From the NCBI GenBank assembly GCA_003506435.1, contig DOAQ01000016.1, forward strand, positions 1 through 64,000: a DNA stretch of 64,000 nt. Reading direction: 5' to 3'. Position numbers and translations under genes: made by a program. Every line of letters starts with the position of its first letter. Position 1 is the first letter of the stretch. The notes beneath the pieces were generated by a model. It did no database searches. It saw only the letters and a list, made by a program, of their open reading frames with translations, and had not been told where the DNA came from. This DNA comes from Prolixibacteraceae bacterium. Lineage in GTDB: Bacteria > Bacteroidota > Bacteroidia > Bacteroidales > Prolixibacteraceae. Shown piece by piece: positions 26,419-35,765 of the stretch.

Positions 26419-27497
26419 GGCCTTTCGATTTTATTCATAATCGACTGAGGAACTGCATTTTTATGTACCAATATGGCAATGGTTTTCAGTTTCACATAGG
26501 GTACCGACATATACAAATACCCTTCATATTCACTCTTGTCCGTTCCCCATGAGTTTTTTGTACGGTAAAACTGTTCACCATTCTCATCTTCCGCAATTCC
26601 GGTGATGTGCATTAAATGGTCATCCGTCATTTCACGGCTGAGAAAAGTATTTTGCCGGGCGGTCGGATAATCGGCAACTCCACTATCCAATGTTGCAATC
26701 CCGGAACGATGGTTGAAACTTTTTTCACTTGTGTCGCCGTCCCAGCAAACAGTATACCCGCGGTACAATGAGCTGTCAATAATTTCCACCAATTCTTTTA
26801 TCGGAACGTTGATGTACTTGTCGTGTGACCAGTTATCAGGTATTTCCAAGTCAATCCGTTCGTAAAACGAATGATGTGTAAACGAAGTAAACTCCAGGTA
26901 ATCATCAGGATTAATCGCCAGAAAAGCGGTAAAACCTAACGGAGAGTAAGTCTGTCCTTTGATCCCGAATTCCTGCGGAAGTTTGCCCAGATAGGTGTCC
27001 AGAATCTGGTTAAACTGTTCTTCCCATTCTTCCGCTCTCTTCTTATTAAAACCATTATTGGTTTTTGCAATAAATCGGATCAACTCCTCCTCCATCTTGC
27101 CGTGATCGTGAATTTCAGTATTTATTGGCTTCCCGGTGTATTCCGACTCCGGCATAATACCAAATTCACGGATCACGTTCATCACATCGTGAGCCTGTCC
27201 CCCCTCTCCAAAATTGGCATGACCGTGATACAAAAGGTATTTTTTTGCTTTTTGCAAATATGCCTGCCGCACAAAAAACATTTCGGATAAATCGTATTCG
27301 CCTTTCCCTTTCCGTAATATTTCTGATTCAAGAAAAGAGCTTGTTGCAAAACTCCAGCAGGTACCGGTTTTTTGTTGGTTTTCTACCGGGTTCGCCGAAA
27401 TCTGAATAATGTTCTTGAACTTTTCGTCTTTCTTCTGTCCATGAGCCAGTTGAAGAAAAACAAAAAGTACAAATAATACAAGAATAGCTTTCTTCAT
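26415..27497 (-). CDS. Secreted C1-family (bleomycin hydrolase/PepC-like) cysteine peptidase
   Basis: 360 residues from ATG 27497, chosen because a signal peptide (AILVLFVLFVFLQLAHG) follows; a longer frame to 27593 runs into the upstream gene. Papain-type active site: Cys47 in QKTGTCWSFA, His in DDHLMHITGI and Asn in RTKNSWG. The length and the central insert are of the C1B aminopeptidase C type, but the signal peptide places it in the periplasm or outside. It is in an operon between the MmcQ/YjbR-like and S4 genes. Confidence 0.9.
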   Translation of the reverse strand: MKKAILVLFVLFVFLQLAHGQKKDEKFKNIIQISANPVENQQKTGTCWSFATSSFLESEILRKGKGEYDLSEMFFVRQAYLQKAKKYLLYHGHANFGEGGQAHDVMNVIREFGIMPESEYTGKPINTEIHDHGKMEEELIRFIAKTNNGFNKKRAEEWEEQFNQILDTYLGKLPQEFGIKGQTYSPLGFTAFLAINPDDYLEFTSFTHHSFYERIDLEIPDNWSHDKYINVPIKELVEIIDSSLYRGYTVCWDGDTSEKSFNHRSGIATLDSGVADYPTARQNTFLSREMTDDHLMHITGIAEDENGEQFYRTKNSWGTDKSEYEGYLYMSVPYVKLKTIAILVHKNAVPQSIMNKIERP

Positions 27498-27522
27498 AAA
27501 CGTAGGTTCGTTACCAGTAAAG

Positions 27523-27876
27523 TTAAAATTTTGCCAGTTCAATTTGTACTTTTCGCGGCAATTTATCAACAACCAGATCATAGGAGTGGTCAATTAACTG
27601 ACAAATAAAGGTTTTGCTGAGCGAACCATCAACCAGTACCGTGTTCCAATGGTTTTTGCTCATGTGGTACCCCGGTAAAATTGCAGGATATTGTTCCCGT
27701 AATTCGATGGCCCGGCCCGGATCGCATTTCAGGGTCAGGCTTAAATCGCCGACCAGATCGGTAAGAGCAAACATTTTGTCCATGACTTTAAAAACCAGTG
27801 TTGTTTCGTCGAACGGGAAACACTCTGTTACTCCTTTTTTTGAAAGACAATATTCCCTGATTTCTTCAATATTCAT
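27523..27876 (-). CDS. MmcQ/YjbR-family protein
   Basis: 117 residues. Typical features: IREYCLSKKGVTECFPFD near the start, VFKVMDKMFAL, LSLTLKCDP and YHMSKNHWNTV. The family has a double-wing fold resembling DNA-binding proteins; the molecular role is not established. First gene of the three-gene minus-strand operon, 25 bases before the peptidase start. Confidence 0.9.
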   Translation of the reverse strand: MNIEEIREYCLSKKGVTECFPFDETTLVFKVMDKMFALTDLVGDLSLTLKCDPGRAIELREQYPAILPGYHMSKNHWNTVLVDGSLSKTFICQLIDHSYDLVVDKLPRKVQIELAKF

Positions 27877-28062
27877 ATTTTCAACAAATAGAGGATTAAA
27901 AACAAACTTACGTATAAAAATACCATTGAACCCCGGACTTTTACTGACACTGTAAAAGTAATTCTTTCTTAAAGCTTCTTTAAAAGAAATGTAACATTAC
28001 AGACATTCTTTTGTTGGGTGTGCTATTGTGGTTCTTTATAACTTTTTTCAGGTCCCGTGGTA

Positions 28063-28087
28063 GGGATTTTCATTTTTTTCGTGTATC
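28063..28087 (+). promoter_or_regulatory. Putative ECF-sigma promoter upstream of the second fecR
   Basis: GGGATTTTC, then a T-run, then CGTGTATC, 20 bases before the fecR start. It resembles the site at 658-680. Evidence is the match between the two and the position only. Confidence 0.4.
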
Positions 28088-28107
28088 GGTAATGAAAGCA
28101 CATCAAT

Positions 28108-29085
28108 ATGGAAAAGAAAATTCAACAGTACCTCGAAGGGGAATTATCCAATGAAGAACAACGTGAATTACTTCATTGGCTCCAAACAGGCAATAATCAA
28201 TCGGTTTTCGATTCAGTAAAAACCGACTGGTGGGCGAAAAATGCTGACCCTTCCGATCACAACCTTGCACAAATCAGGCTTGGTAAAAGGATCAGGGAGA
28301 AACAACAATCGGCAAACTATTTCAAACTGATGCAGTTGTACAAGTACGCTGCAATTGCCTTGCTTATAATCGGATTGGGCGGAATTCTGACGGTTATGTC
28401 CTTGTCGTACCCCGAAACGGAACTAAAGTATACAGAAGCACACACGGACTACGGACAGGTTTCCGGGATGACTTTACCCGATGGTTCAGAAGTATGGATC
28501 AATGCAGGAACAAAACTGAGGTACAACAATCAGTACGGCATCAGTAACAGGGACATAAAAGTAGAAGGCGAAGCTTTTTTCTCGGTTACGAAAGATAAAA
28601 AAACTCCGTTTATCGTCGATATGGGTTCCCTAAAAGTAGAAGTTACCGGAACCCGGTTTGGAGTTTCCAATTACAATGATTCGGGGACGATGGAAGTGGT
28701 GCTGGAAGAAGGTTCAGTAAATATCCGTTCAGAAAATAACAAACTTTTGGAACAACTGGCGCCCGAAGAAATGGCCCGGTTCAACAAAAAAGAAATGACC
28801 ATTGAAAAACTAAAAGTCAATCCCGTACATTATACATCGTGGCGCAACGGGACAATGCACATTTTCGAACTGCCGCTGGAGCAGTTAATTCTGAAATTTG
28901 AAAAGAGGTTCAATCAGAAATTTGAAGCCGATCAGCAGGTGAAAAGTATTCCGTTTACTTTCAGTATTGAAGGAGAATCGCTTTCGGAAGTGCTTCATCT
29001 GATGGAAAAAATTGCACCGGTAAATGCAGTACAGGAAGGAGAAACAATACAATTTAAATACGACTCACTGAAAAGAGCAAATTAA
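28108..29085 (+). CDS. FecR-type anti-sigma factor (no adjacent sigma gene)
   Basis: 325 residues. A short N-terminal cytoplasmic region (IQQYLEGELSNEEQRELLHW) is followed by a membrane segment (YAAIALLIIGLGGILTVMSL), a FecR domain (GMTLPDGSEVWINAGTKL) and a C-terminal DUF4974-like part (MHIFELPLEQLILKFEKRF). It should regulate a FecI-like sigma factor in response to the STN-containing SusC encoded next. The neighbouring upstream gene is unrelated and on the other strand, so the sigma partner is elsewhere; the lone sigma at 56268-56861 is one candidate in this window. Confidence 0.93.
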   Translation: MEKKIQQYLEGELSNEEQRELLHWLQTGNNQSVFDSVKTDWWAKNADPSDHNLAQIRLGKRIREKQQSANYFKLMQLYKYAAIALLIIGLGGILTVMSLSYPETELKYTEAHTDYGQVSGMTLPDGSEVWINAGTKLRYNNQYGISNRDIKVEGEAFFSVTKDKKTPFIVDMGSLKVEVTGTRFGVSNYNDSGTMEVVLEEGSVNIRSENNKLLEQLAPEEMARFNKKEMTIEKLKVNPVHYTSWRNGTMHIFELPLEQLILKFEKRFNQKFEADQQVKSIPFTFSIEGESLSEVLHLMEKIAPVNAVQEGETIQFKYDSLKRAN

Positions 29086-29090
29086 AAAAA

Positions 29091-29116
29091 CAGGAAAGTG
29101 CGGCAACACTTTCCTG
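29091..29116 (+). promoter_or_regulatory. Perfect 10-bp hairpin between fecR and susC
   Basis: CAGGAAAGTG pairs with CACTTTCCTG around a 6-base loop directly after the fecR stop. No T-run follows. A weaker hairpin sits in the same place in the first Sus locus (1822-1846). It may set the fecR:susC expression ratio. Confidence 0.55.
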
Positions 29117-29175
29117 AGGTTAAATGTCATCGGCAAATGACAATATTATCAACCCTTTAAAAACAGATCAAAATT

Positions 29176-32100
29176 ATGAAAAAAAATTCAGGTACCCGGG
29201 GTTTATGGCCCCCTTTTGTAAAAACTAAAACAGGAAAGATCATGAGGCTTACGTTCTTCTTTCTATTACTGGGGTTTATGCAGGTTGCTGCCAGCTCGTA
29301 CAGCCAAACCACCAGACTAAACATTGATATGCGGGATGCAACAGTCAGAGAAGTGTTACAGGCAATCGAGAATCAAAGCAAATTCCGGTTTGCGTACAGT
29401 TCTGAATTCATCGACCTTGACCGGAAAATCAACATTTCAATACAGGATCAGGAGATTGAAGAAATCCTGAAAACGGTATTTTCGGGTACCAGTGTGAAAT
29501 ATGAAATTGAGGACCGTCATATCATGCTTTTGGTTCCGGGGAAACAACCTGCCAATCAGCAGCAAAAGCCGGTAAGAGGAACGGTCTCCGATTTTTCAGG
29601 CGCTCCGCTTCCGGGTGTTTCGGTAGTGGTAAAAGGCACTACCAATGGGATGATTACCGATGCTGACGGAAACTATTCGCTCATTAATGTCCCTGAAAAT
29701 GCGACGTTGCAATTTTCGTTTGTGGGAATGAAAGGACAAGAAATTTTGGTTACCGGGAAAGACAATATAAATGTGGTTTTGGAAGAAGATGCTATCGGGA
29801 TTGAAGAAGTGGTTGCAATCGGTTACGGGACACAGAAAAAAGTAAATCTTACGGGCTCTGTGTCATCAATTGGAGCGCAGCGACTGGAACGGCGTCCGAT
29901 TATTTCAACATCAGCCACATTGCAGGGAATTGCTCCGGGTGTGACTGTTACTTCTCAATCGGGTTCACCGGGTGGCGATGGAGGTCAGATACGTATCCGC
30001 GGGATCAACTCATTTGGCGGATCCGATTGTTCTCCGCTCATTTTGGTTGACGGAATTGCGTATGGTTCACTCGATATGGTTGATGCCAACCTGATTGAGT
30101 CGATTTCAGTATTGAAGGATGCAGCTTCTGCCGCAATCTATGGTTCTCGTGCGGCCAATGGCGTTATTTTGGTTACTACCAAAAGGGCATCAAAAGATAA
30201 ATTTTCCGTTAATTACAGGGGTTACATCGGAACCCAGCAACCAACCGATATTCCAAAGGTTACAGATGGAGAAACATTCATGAATGTTTTTAACGTGGCA
30301 AACATGAATGACAACGGCTACAATTTGTACAGTGATGCAGAAATTACTGAATTCAGGGAAAATTTTGCAGCCGATCCTTCCAACTACGATTGGCAGGAAG
30401 CAATCCTCAGTGGTTCGGGCTTCACCCATAACCATTTTATTTCCCTGATGGCAAATTCCGATAAAATACACGTAATGCCATCCTTTAGTTACAGCAGTCA
30501 GGACGGTATTATAAAAAACACAGGATTTGAACGTTTCGTTTTCCGTAATAACATGGACATCAAGCCAAGCGATAAATTATCGATAAAAGTTGACTTATCA
30601 TTCAGTAACAGCGACCGGTTGCAAATTGCAACGGAAGGCGATGTTTGGAATTATCTCGGGCGTATGCCTACCAATATCCCGATCAGACGGAATGGACTTT
30701 GGTCAGAAGGTTGGGTTAAAATTAACCCGATTGGTTTAATCGAAGATGGAGGAAACAGGAAAACAAACAACCTCGAATTTCTTGGCAATCTTTCGGTTGA
30801 TTTAAAACCTGCTAAATGGTTAACCCTCACCGGCGTAATTGCACCCCGGTACAGAACAAGAAACGTACACACGTTTTCCAAAAGTGTAATGACATACAAT
30901 GATGACGGTAGCGAAGCCGGTGCAGCATATACATATACAGACTTGACAGAAACAGCTTATCGTTATTTTTTCGGTAACTATCAGTTTTTTGCAAATGCGG
31001 TTAAAGAGTATAAAGATCATTCTTTCGGAATGATGGTTGGTACATCAAGAGAAACGTATGATGAGAAATACCTGATGGGTTACCGGCGCGATTATACGTA
31101 TGACACGTATGAGGTGCTTGCTGCCGGCGCTGATAACGAAACAAAAGATAATAATGGTACTCATGCCCAATGGATACTGGTTTCCGGCTTTGGCCGGTTC
31201 AATTACGACTACAAAGACCGTTACCTTTTTGAGGCCAATTTAAGGTATGATGGTTCTTCACGGTTTAGCAGCGATAACCGATGGGCAACATTCCCTTCTT
31301 TTTCGGCAGGGTGGCGTATCTCTGAAGAACCATTTATGGAAAAAACCAAAAGTTATATCGATCATCTGAAATTACGCGCATCATGGGGTAAGCTCGGAAA
31401 TCAAAATATTGGCAGCTCCTATTATCCGTATATATCCCAACTTTCTGTTGGAAGCGTTTCAATGGGAAAACAGATTTATCAATTGGTGGCTTTAAACGAT
31501 ATGGCAAATCCTGATCTGAGATGGGAAGAAACCCAAATGACAGGTGTCGGAATCGATCTCAATTTATTCAACCATTTCACTTTTACCGGCGATTGGTACA
31601 GAAAGGACACCGATGGGATTTTGTTGACTTTATACACCTCTCAGTTGACGGGGCTAAATGCACCGTATCAGAATGCTGCAAAAGTTCGCAATACCGGATG
31701 GGATTTTGGTGCAACATACGATAACCAGTGGGGCGATTTTAAACTGGGAGTAGAACTCAACTTTTCGGATGTTAAAAACGAGATTACCGATATGCGCGGA
31801 CAAACTTCCGGCACACTGCTTCGTCAGCAGGAAGGTTATGCAGTTAATTCCATCTATGGTTATATTTCTGAAGGGCTCTATCAATCGCCGGAAGAAATTA
31901 ATGCCGGACCTGTGCAATTCGGAACATTGCACCCGGGAGACATAAAATACAAAGATATTGCCGGGGCATTCGACGAAAATAACAACCCTATTGCCGACGG
32001 AAAGATTACAGATGAAGATAAAACCATTATTGGAAACACAATTCCGCGCTATACGTATGGAATGAACCTGAACCTGGCGTGGAAAGGCATCAAACTGAAT

Positions 32101-32544
32101 GCCTTTTTCCAGGGTGTTGGTAAGGTTGATGGTTATCTGAACTCACATTATGTGGTTCCTTGTGCAAACTCAAGCGCAATAAAAACATGGCAACTCGATT
32201 ACTGGACTGAGGAAAACACGGATGCAGCATTTCCGCGGCCATCAATTACATCGACGAACAATACACAAAATTCAGATTACTGGATGAAGAGCGCTGCATA
32301 CATGCGATTAAAAAACCTGCAATTGGGTTATGATTTACCGAAGAATTTGCTTAAAAATTTAAGGATCAGCAATATGTATGTATATGTAAACGCACAGAAC
32401 CTGTTTACGTCTACTAACTTCTGGAAAGGATATGACCCTGAAATTAATTATAATGCAGGTGCAGAAGATGGAGTATCGTTGGGAAGTGGTGCATATTATC
32501 CTCAAGTCAAAGTGTTTTCATTTGGTGTTGATTTAAAATTTTAA
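29176..32544 (+). CDS. SusC-family TonB-dependent transporter with STN domain
   Basis: 1122 residues: signal (LTFFFLLLGFMQVAASSYS), STN domain about 45-115 (MRDATVREVLQAIENQSKF), carboxypeptidase-like beta domain (VRGTVSDFSGAPLPGVSVVV), plug with SISVLKDAASAAIYGSRAAN, and a beta-barrel ending VFSFGVDLKF. The first ~220 residues are closely similar to the SusC at 1898, the barrel much less so. It imports an unknown substrate with its SusD and signals through the adjacent FecR. Base composition is more even along the gene than in the first SusC. Confidence 0.97.
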   Translation: MKKNSGTRGLWPPFVKTKTGKIMRLTFFFLLLGFMQVAASSYSQTTRLNIDMRDATVREVLQAIENQSKFRFAYSSEFIDLDRKINISIQDQEIEEILKTVFSGTSVKYEIEDRHIMLLVPGKQPANQQQKPVRGTVSDFSGAPLPGVSVVVKGTTNGMITDADGNYSLINVPENATLQFSFVGMKGQEILVTGKDNINVVLEEDAIGIEEVVAIGYGTQKKVNLTGSVSSIGAQRLERRPIISTSATLQGIAPGVTVTSQSGSPGGDGGQIRIRGINSFGGSDCSPLILVDGIAYGSLDMVDANLIESISVLKDAASAAIYGSRAANGVILVTTKRASKDKFSVNYRGYIGTQQPTDIPKVTDGETFMNVFNVANMNDNGYNLYSDAEITEFRENFAADPSNYDWQEAILSGSGFTHNHFISLMANSDKIHVMPSFSYSSQDGIIKNTGFERFVFRNNMDIKPSDKLSIKVDLSFSNSDRLQIATEGDVWNYLGRMPTNIPIRRNGLWSEGWVKINPIGLIEDGGNRKTNNLEFLGNLSVDLKPAKWLTLTGVIAPRYRTRNVHTFSKSVMTYNDDGSEAGAAYTYTDLTETAYRYFFGNYQFFANAVKEYKDHSFGMMVGTSRETYDEKYLMGYRRDYTYDTYEVLAAGADNETKDNNGTHAQWILVSGFGRFNYDYKDRYLFEANLRYDGSSRFSSDNRWATFPSFSAGWRISEEPFMEKTKSYIDHLKLRASWGKLGNQNIGSSYYPYISQLSVGSVSMGKQIYQLVALNDMANPDLRWEETQMTGVGIDLNLFNHFTFTGDWYRKDTDGILLTLYTSQLTGLNAPYQNAAKVRNTGWDFGATYDNQWGDFKLGVELNFSDVKNEITDMRGQTSGTLLRQQEGYAVNSIYGYISEGLYQSPEEINAGPVQFGTLHPGDIKYKDIAGAFDENNNPIADGKITDEDKTIIGNTIPRYTYGMNLNLAWKGIKLNAFFQGVGKVDGYLNSHYVVPCANSSAIKTWQLDYWTEENTDAAFPRPSITSTNNTQNSDYWMKSAAYMRLKNLQLGYDLPKNLLKNLRISNMYVYVNAQNLFTSTNFWKGYDPEINYNAGAEDGVSLGSGAYYPQVKVFSFGVDLKF

Positions 32545-32559
32545 AAGACTAAAACTATT

Positions 32560-34311
32560 ATGAAAAGAAAAATATTTTTAGGAATAACTTTAATTAGTTT
32601 GTTTCTCACAGGATGTGATCTTGATCGCCTTCCTTTAAACGGACCGACCACCGGAACTTTCCCGGCATCGGAAGAAGAAGCAACAATGGGGCTATATTCT
32701 GCTTATAAGGGGCTCACCTTACTTGACGCCTCAAGTACTCCGATATTACATGTGATGGATAATATTACAGATATCGGTTATGCACGGCCGGGGACTAATT
32801 ATACCTCACCAATTACAAGTTCTTTAACAACGGATAATGCCCTGTCCATTAAACCCTGGGAGTATCATTACAAAACAATTGCCCGGTGCCATGCTGTACT
32901 CGATAATCTGGAAAATATTAAATCGGACATACCAGAAGATACATATAATCAGATTGATGCAGAGTTGCGTGTGGTACGTGCATATTGTTACTCACAGTTA
33001 ATTGAATCATACGGAGACGTTCCTTTGGTTCTTCATTCTTTGGGTTTGGACGACAGTGATTTACCCCGTACAGCCAAAAGTGAAATTCAACAATGGATTA
33101 TTGATGAAATGACAGCTGTGGCCGATTATTTGCCGACTTCCCAAACAGCTTATGGCAATGTGCGGGCCGGAAGTGTGGCTGCATATATGCTCAAGGCCCG
33201 TGTTGCATTGTACAGCGGACAATATACGGTTGCCGCTGTCGCCGCTGCAAAAGCGATCGAGTTATCAAAAGGAATTTACCAATTGACCCCTTTTGATAAT
33301 TCACTGGGCTATTGTAATAAAACCTATGATGTTGGAGAGCCCGAATGTTCAAATATATTTGGATATGAAGGATATGCAAACAGTAAGGAATGGATTTGGG
33401 TCATTGAATACAACCAGACAATTTCCGGTAATGTTCATAATCAGGGCTATTACATGGGGTCTCGTTTAGGCAAAGGTTGTGCTTACTGGGGGCCGACCCA
33501 AAATTTAATAGACTCATATCAATGTCTTGACGGGCTTCCTATTGATCAGTCGCCATTGTATGACGCAGCAAAACCGTTTATCAACCGGGATCCTCGTCTC
33601 GACATGTATTGTGCCCGCCCACACTCACGCTTAATGGGCTTCCAATTTGAGCCAAATGCCACGTATAAAAAAGTAAATAATTACTGGCCGGTTATCAATG
33701 GCGAAAGCGCTACTCCGTCATCGGTAAGCAATACGGATGCATCCAATGCATATCGCACATTTAGCGGGTATTATTGGCGGAAACATACAGACAATGTCGA
33801 TTATCTTACAAATTCATCGAGAGGAGTTTCTGACCTGAATGTGGGAATATTCCGCTATGCCGAATTATTACTCCTTTATGCTGAAGCAAAAATTGAGGCA
33901 AACAGCATTGATGCAACGGTATATGATGCTATCGATCAAATACGCCAGAGGGCAGGTATGCCGGTACTTACAAGAAACATGACACAGGCTCAGTTACGTA
34001 CAGCCTTACGCTATGAACGTAAAATAGAATTGTGTAATGATGGATTACGTTGGTATGATATCCGCAGATGGAATATTGCTCCACAGATTATGAATGGATA
34101 TATCTATTTAAACCGGGCTGGCAATGTTTGGACAAAGGGTGTGCTGACCGACATTGATGAAAACTATTCTCCGGTCTATAATTATGATGTTGCAGTGAAA
34201 TATTTTACCACACAGGAAGTTGTATACAAAACCAATAAAGATGAGTTGTGGCCTATACCTCAACAGGAACGTGATACGAACCCAAATCTGGTTCAAAATC
34301 CGGGTTATTAA
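32560..34311 (+). CDS. SusD/RagB-family substrate-binding lipoprotein
   Basis: 583 residues. Lipobox ISLFLTGC at about residue 19. SusD features: ELRVVRAYCYSQLIESYGDV, FRYAELLLLYAEAKIEA, RYERKIELCNDGLRWYDIRRW and the end DTNPNLVQNPGY. It follows susC by 15 bases and is the last gene before a palindrome, after which the catabolic genes begin. The bound ligand is unknown. Confidence 0.97.
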   Translation: MKRKIFLGITLISLFLTGCDLDRLPLNGPTTGTFPASEEEATMGLYSAYKGLTLLDASSTPILHVMDNITDIGYARPGTNYTSPITSSLTTDNALSIKPWEYHYKTIARCHAVLDNLENIKSDIPEDTYNQIDAELRVVRAYCYSQLIESYGDVPLVLHSLGLDDSDLPRTAKSEIQQWIIDEMTAVADYLPTSQTAYGNVRAGSVAAYMLKARVALYSGQYTVAAVAAAKAIELSKGIYQLTPFDNSLGYCNKTYDVGEPECSNIFGYEGYANSKEWIWVIEYNQTISGNVHNQGYYMGSRLGKGCAYWGPTQNLIDSYQCLDGLPIDQSPLYDAAKPFINRDPRLDMYCARPHSRLMGFQFEPNATYKKVNNYWPVINGESATPSSVSNTDASNAYRTFSGYYWRKHTDNVDYLTNSSRGVSDLNVGIFRYAELLLLYAEAKIEANSIDATVYDAIDQIRQRAGMPVLTRNMTQAQLRTALRYERKIELCNDGLRWYDIRRWNIAPQIMNGYIYLNRAGNVWTKGVLTDIDENYSPVYNYDVAVKYFTTQEVVYKTNKDELWPIPQQERDTNPNLVQNPGY

Positions 34312-34353
34312 GAGTTTGGGTCTGTTTTGAGAGTTACATGTTCATTAGACCCT

Positions 34354-34380
34354 GTCACCCCGGACTTGTTTCGGGGTGAC
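34354..34380. repeat. Palindromic GTCACCCCG element
   Basis: GTCACCCCG pairs perfectly with CGGGGTGAC around a 9-base spacer, 42 bases after susD. This GTCACCCCGGACTTGTTTCGGGGT-type palindrome is of the kind repeated in many bacterial genomes. It may terminate or attenuate the susCD transcript before the transporter gene. Second copies are not in this window. Confidence 0.55.
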
Positions 34381-34502
34381 TTGACTTGAAATATCCCGGA
34401 CAGACCGTTTGGAAAATATGTATACAAAATCTCTTATTTTACAGGAACGAGCGGAATAAAAATTAACGGATACAAACTGAAACTAAAATCAATCAATAAG
34501 AT

Positions 34503-35750
34503 ATGTCAACATTTTTAAGTCCTGAAAGAAGGCGATGGTTTATTGTAGCTGTAATTTTTATCATTACTGTTTTTAGCTATGTGGACAGGCAGGTCGTTTC
34601 GATTTTAAAACCCATCCTGAAAGAAGAGTTTTCGCTCGATGATATCGGGTACGCTTTGATTATTAATGTTTTCACTATCTGTTATGCATTGATGTATCCG
34701 GTTTCGGGTTGGCTGGTCGACAAGTTTGGCGCCCGAAAAATCATGTTTTGGGGCGTGATCACATGGTCGCTGAGTTCAATCGGGAGTGGTCTTGTACGGA
34801 ATTTGCTTCCATTTACTTTTTTCAGGAGCGTTCTGGGTTTGGCCGAACCAACAACCTATCCGGCACAAATTAAAGTAGTTACTAAATGGTTTTCCGGAAG
34901 GTTGCGTGCAACGGCCAACAGCATTTCAGTGGCAGGGGGTACCATTGGTTCTGTTATTGCCCCGCCTTTAATTGCCTGGCTGGTTATATCTTTTTCCTGG
35001 CATGCAGCATTTATTATTCCGGGGATGGTCGGCATTATTGTAGCATTGGTCTGGTTCCTGATATACAAAGAACCACCTCGCGGATATGTTCAGGATACAA
35101 TTTCTTCGGAAAGTGATTCGGCAAAATCACCCGCCTTTACCTGGGGGCAACTCTGGAGTAAAAGAAGTTTATGGGGAATTTTGCTGATCCGTTTTACCAC
35201 CGATCCGGTCTGGTATTTTATTCTATTCTGGCTTCCCGGATTTCTCATGGAAGAATCGGGCCTGAGCCTTTCACAGTTGGGCATGGTCGGCTGGATTCCA
35301 TTTATGGCTGCAAGTTTGGGCGGAATTGCTTCTTCTGCATGGTCCGACTGGATGGTCCGGCGCGGAAAACCTGCCCTGCGTTCCCGCAAAGTCATGTTAA
35401 GTTATGTGGCTTTTCTGGCCCCGGTGATCTTAATTCCTGACAGTTTGGGTGTTGCCGTAACCATCATCAAATTTAGTATTCTGGCAGCCGTAGCTTTGAG
35501 CTGGATATATACCGGAAGCGTGTTGATTGCCGAAACGTTCCCGGTAAATAATGTAGCAAGCGTACTGGGCATTGCCGGAGGGTTTGGTGCCGGAGGAGCT
35601 GTTATCTTTAATTATTTGATCGGACAATATATGACAAGCGTGGGAACCACTTGGATTTTTATGGCCATGGCCGTCCTTCATCCCCTTGCTTTATTTATCC
35701 TGTGGAAGATGATACGGCCTGAAATTCCCAAAGAATCAGCCGTTCATTAA
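34503..35750 (+). CDS. MFS transporter, anion:cation symporter (hexuronate-type) family
   Basis: 415 residues with about twelve membrane segments. The opening FSYVDRQVVSILKPILKEEF, the motif GWLVDKFGARKIMFWG after helix 2 and FFRSVLGLAEPTTYPAQIKV are typical of the ACS family (ExuT, GudP, sialate/galactonate carriers). It should move a small organic acid or similar monomer across the inner membrane, completing the path begun by SusCD. It is the first gene of a run of four closely spaced genes. The exact substrate cannot be read from the sequence. Confidence 0.9.
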   Translation: MSTFLSPERRRWFIVAVIFIITVFSYVDRQVVSILKPILKEEFSLDDIGYALIINVFTICYALMYPVSGWLVDKFGARKIMFWGVITWSLSSIGSGLVRNLLPFTFFRSVLGLAEPTTYPAQIKVVTKWFSGRLRATANSISVAGGTIGSVIAPPLIAWLVISFSWHAAFIIPGMVGIIVALVWFLIYKEPPRGYVQDTISSESDSAKSPAFTWGQLWSKRSLWGILLIRFTTDPVWYFILFWLPGFLMEESGLSLSQLGMVGWIPFMAASLGGIASSAWSDWMVRRGKPALRSRKVMLSYVAFLAPVILIPDSLGVAVTIIKFSILAAVALSWIYTGSVLIAETFPVNNVASVLGIAGGFGAGGAVIFNYLIGQYMTSVGTTWIFMAMAVLHPLALFILWKMIRPEIPKESAVH

Positions 35751-35765
35751 TAACTTAAAAACGAT

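Noticed and set aside
28820..29085. Frameshift or truncation of the second FecR
   Set aside because: The C-terminal domain is complete and the frame is open to its stop.
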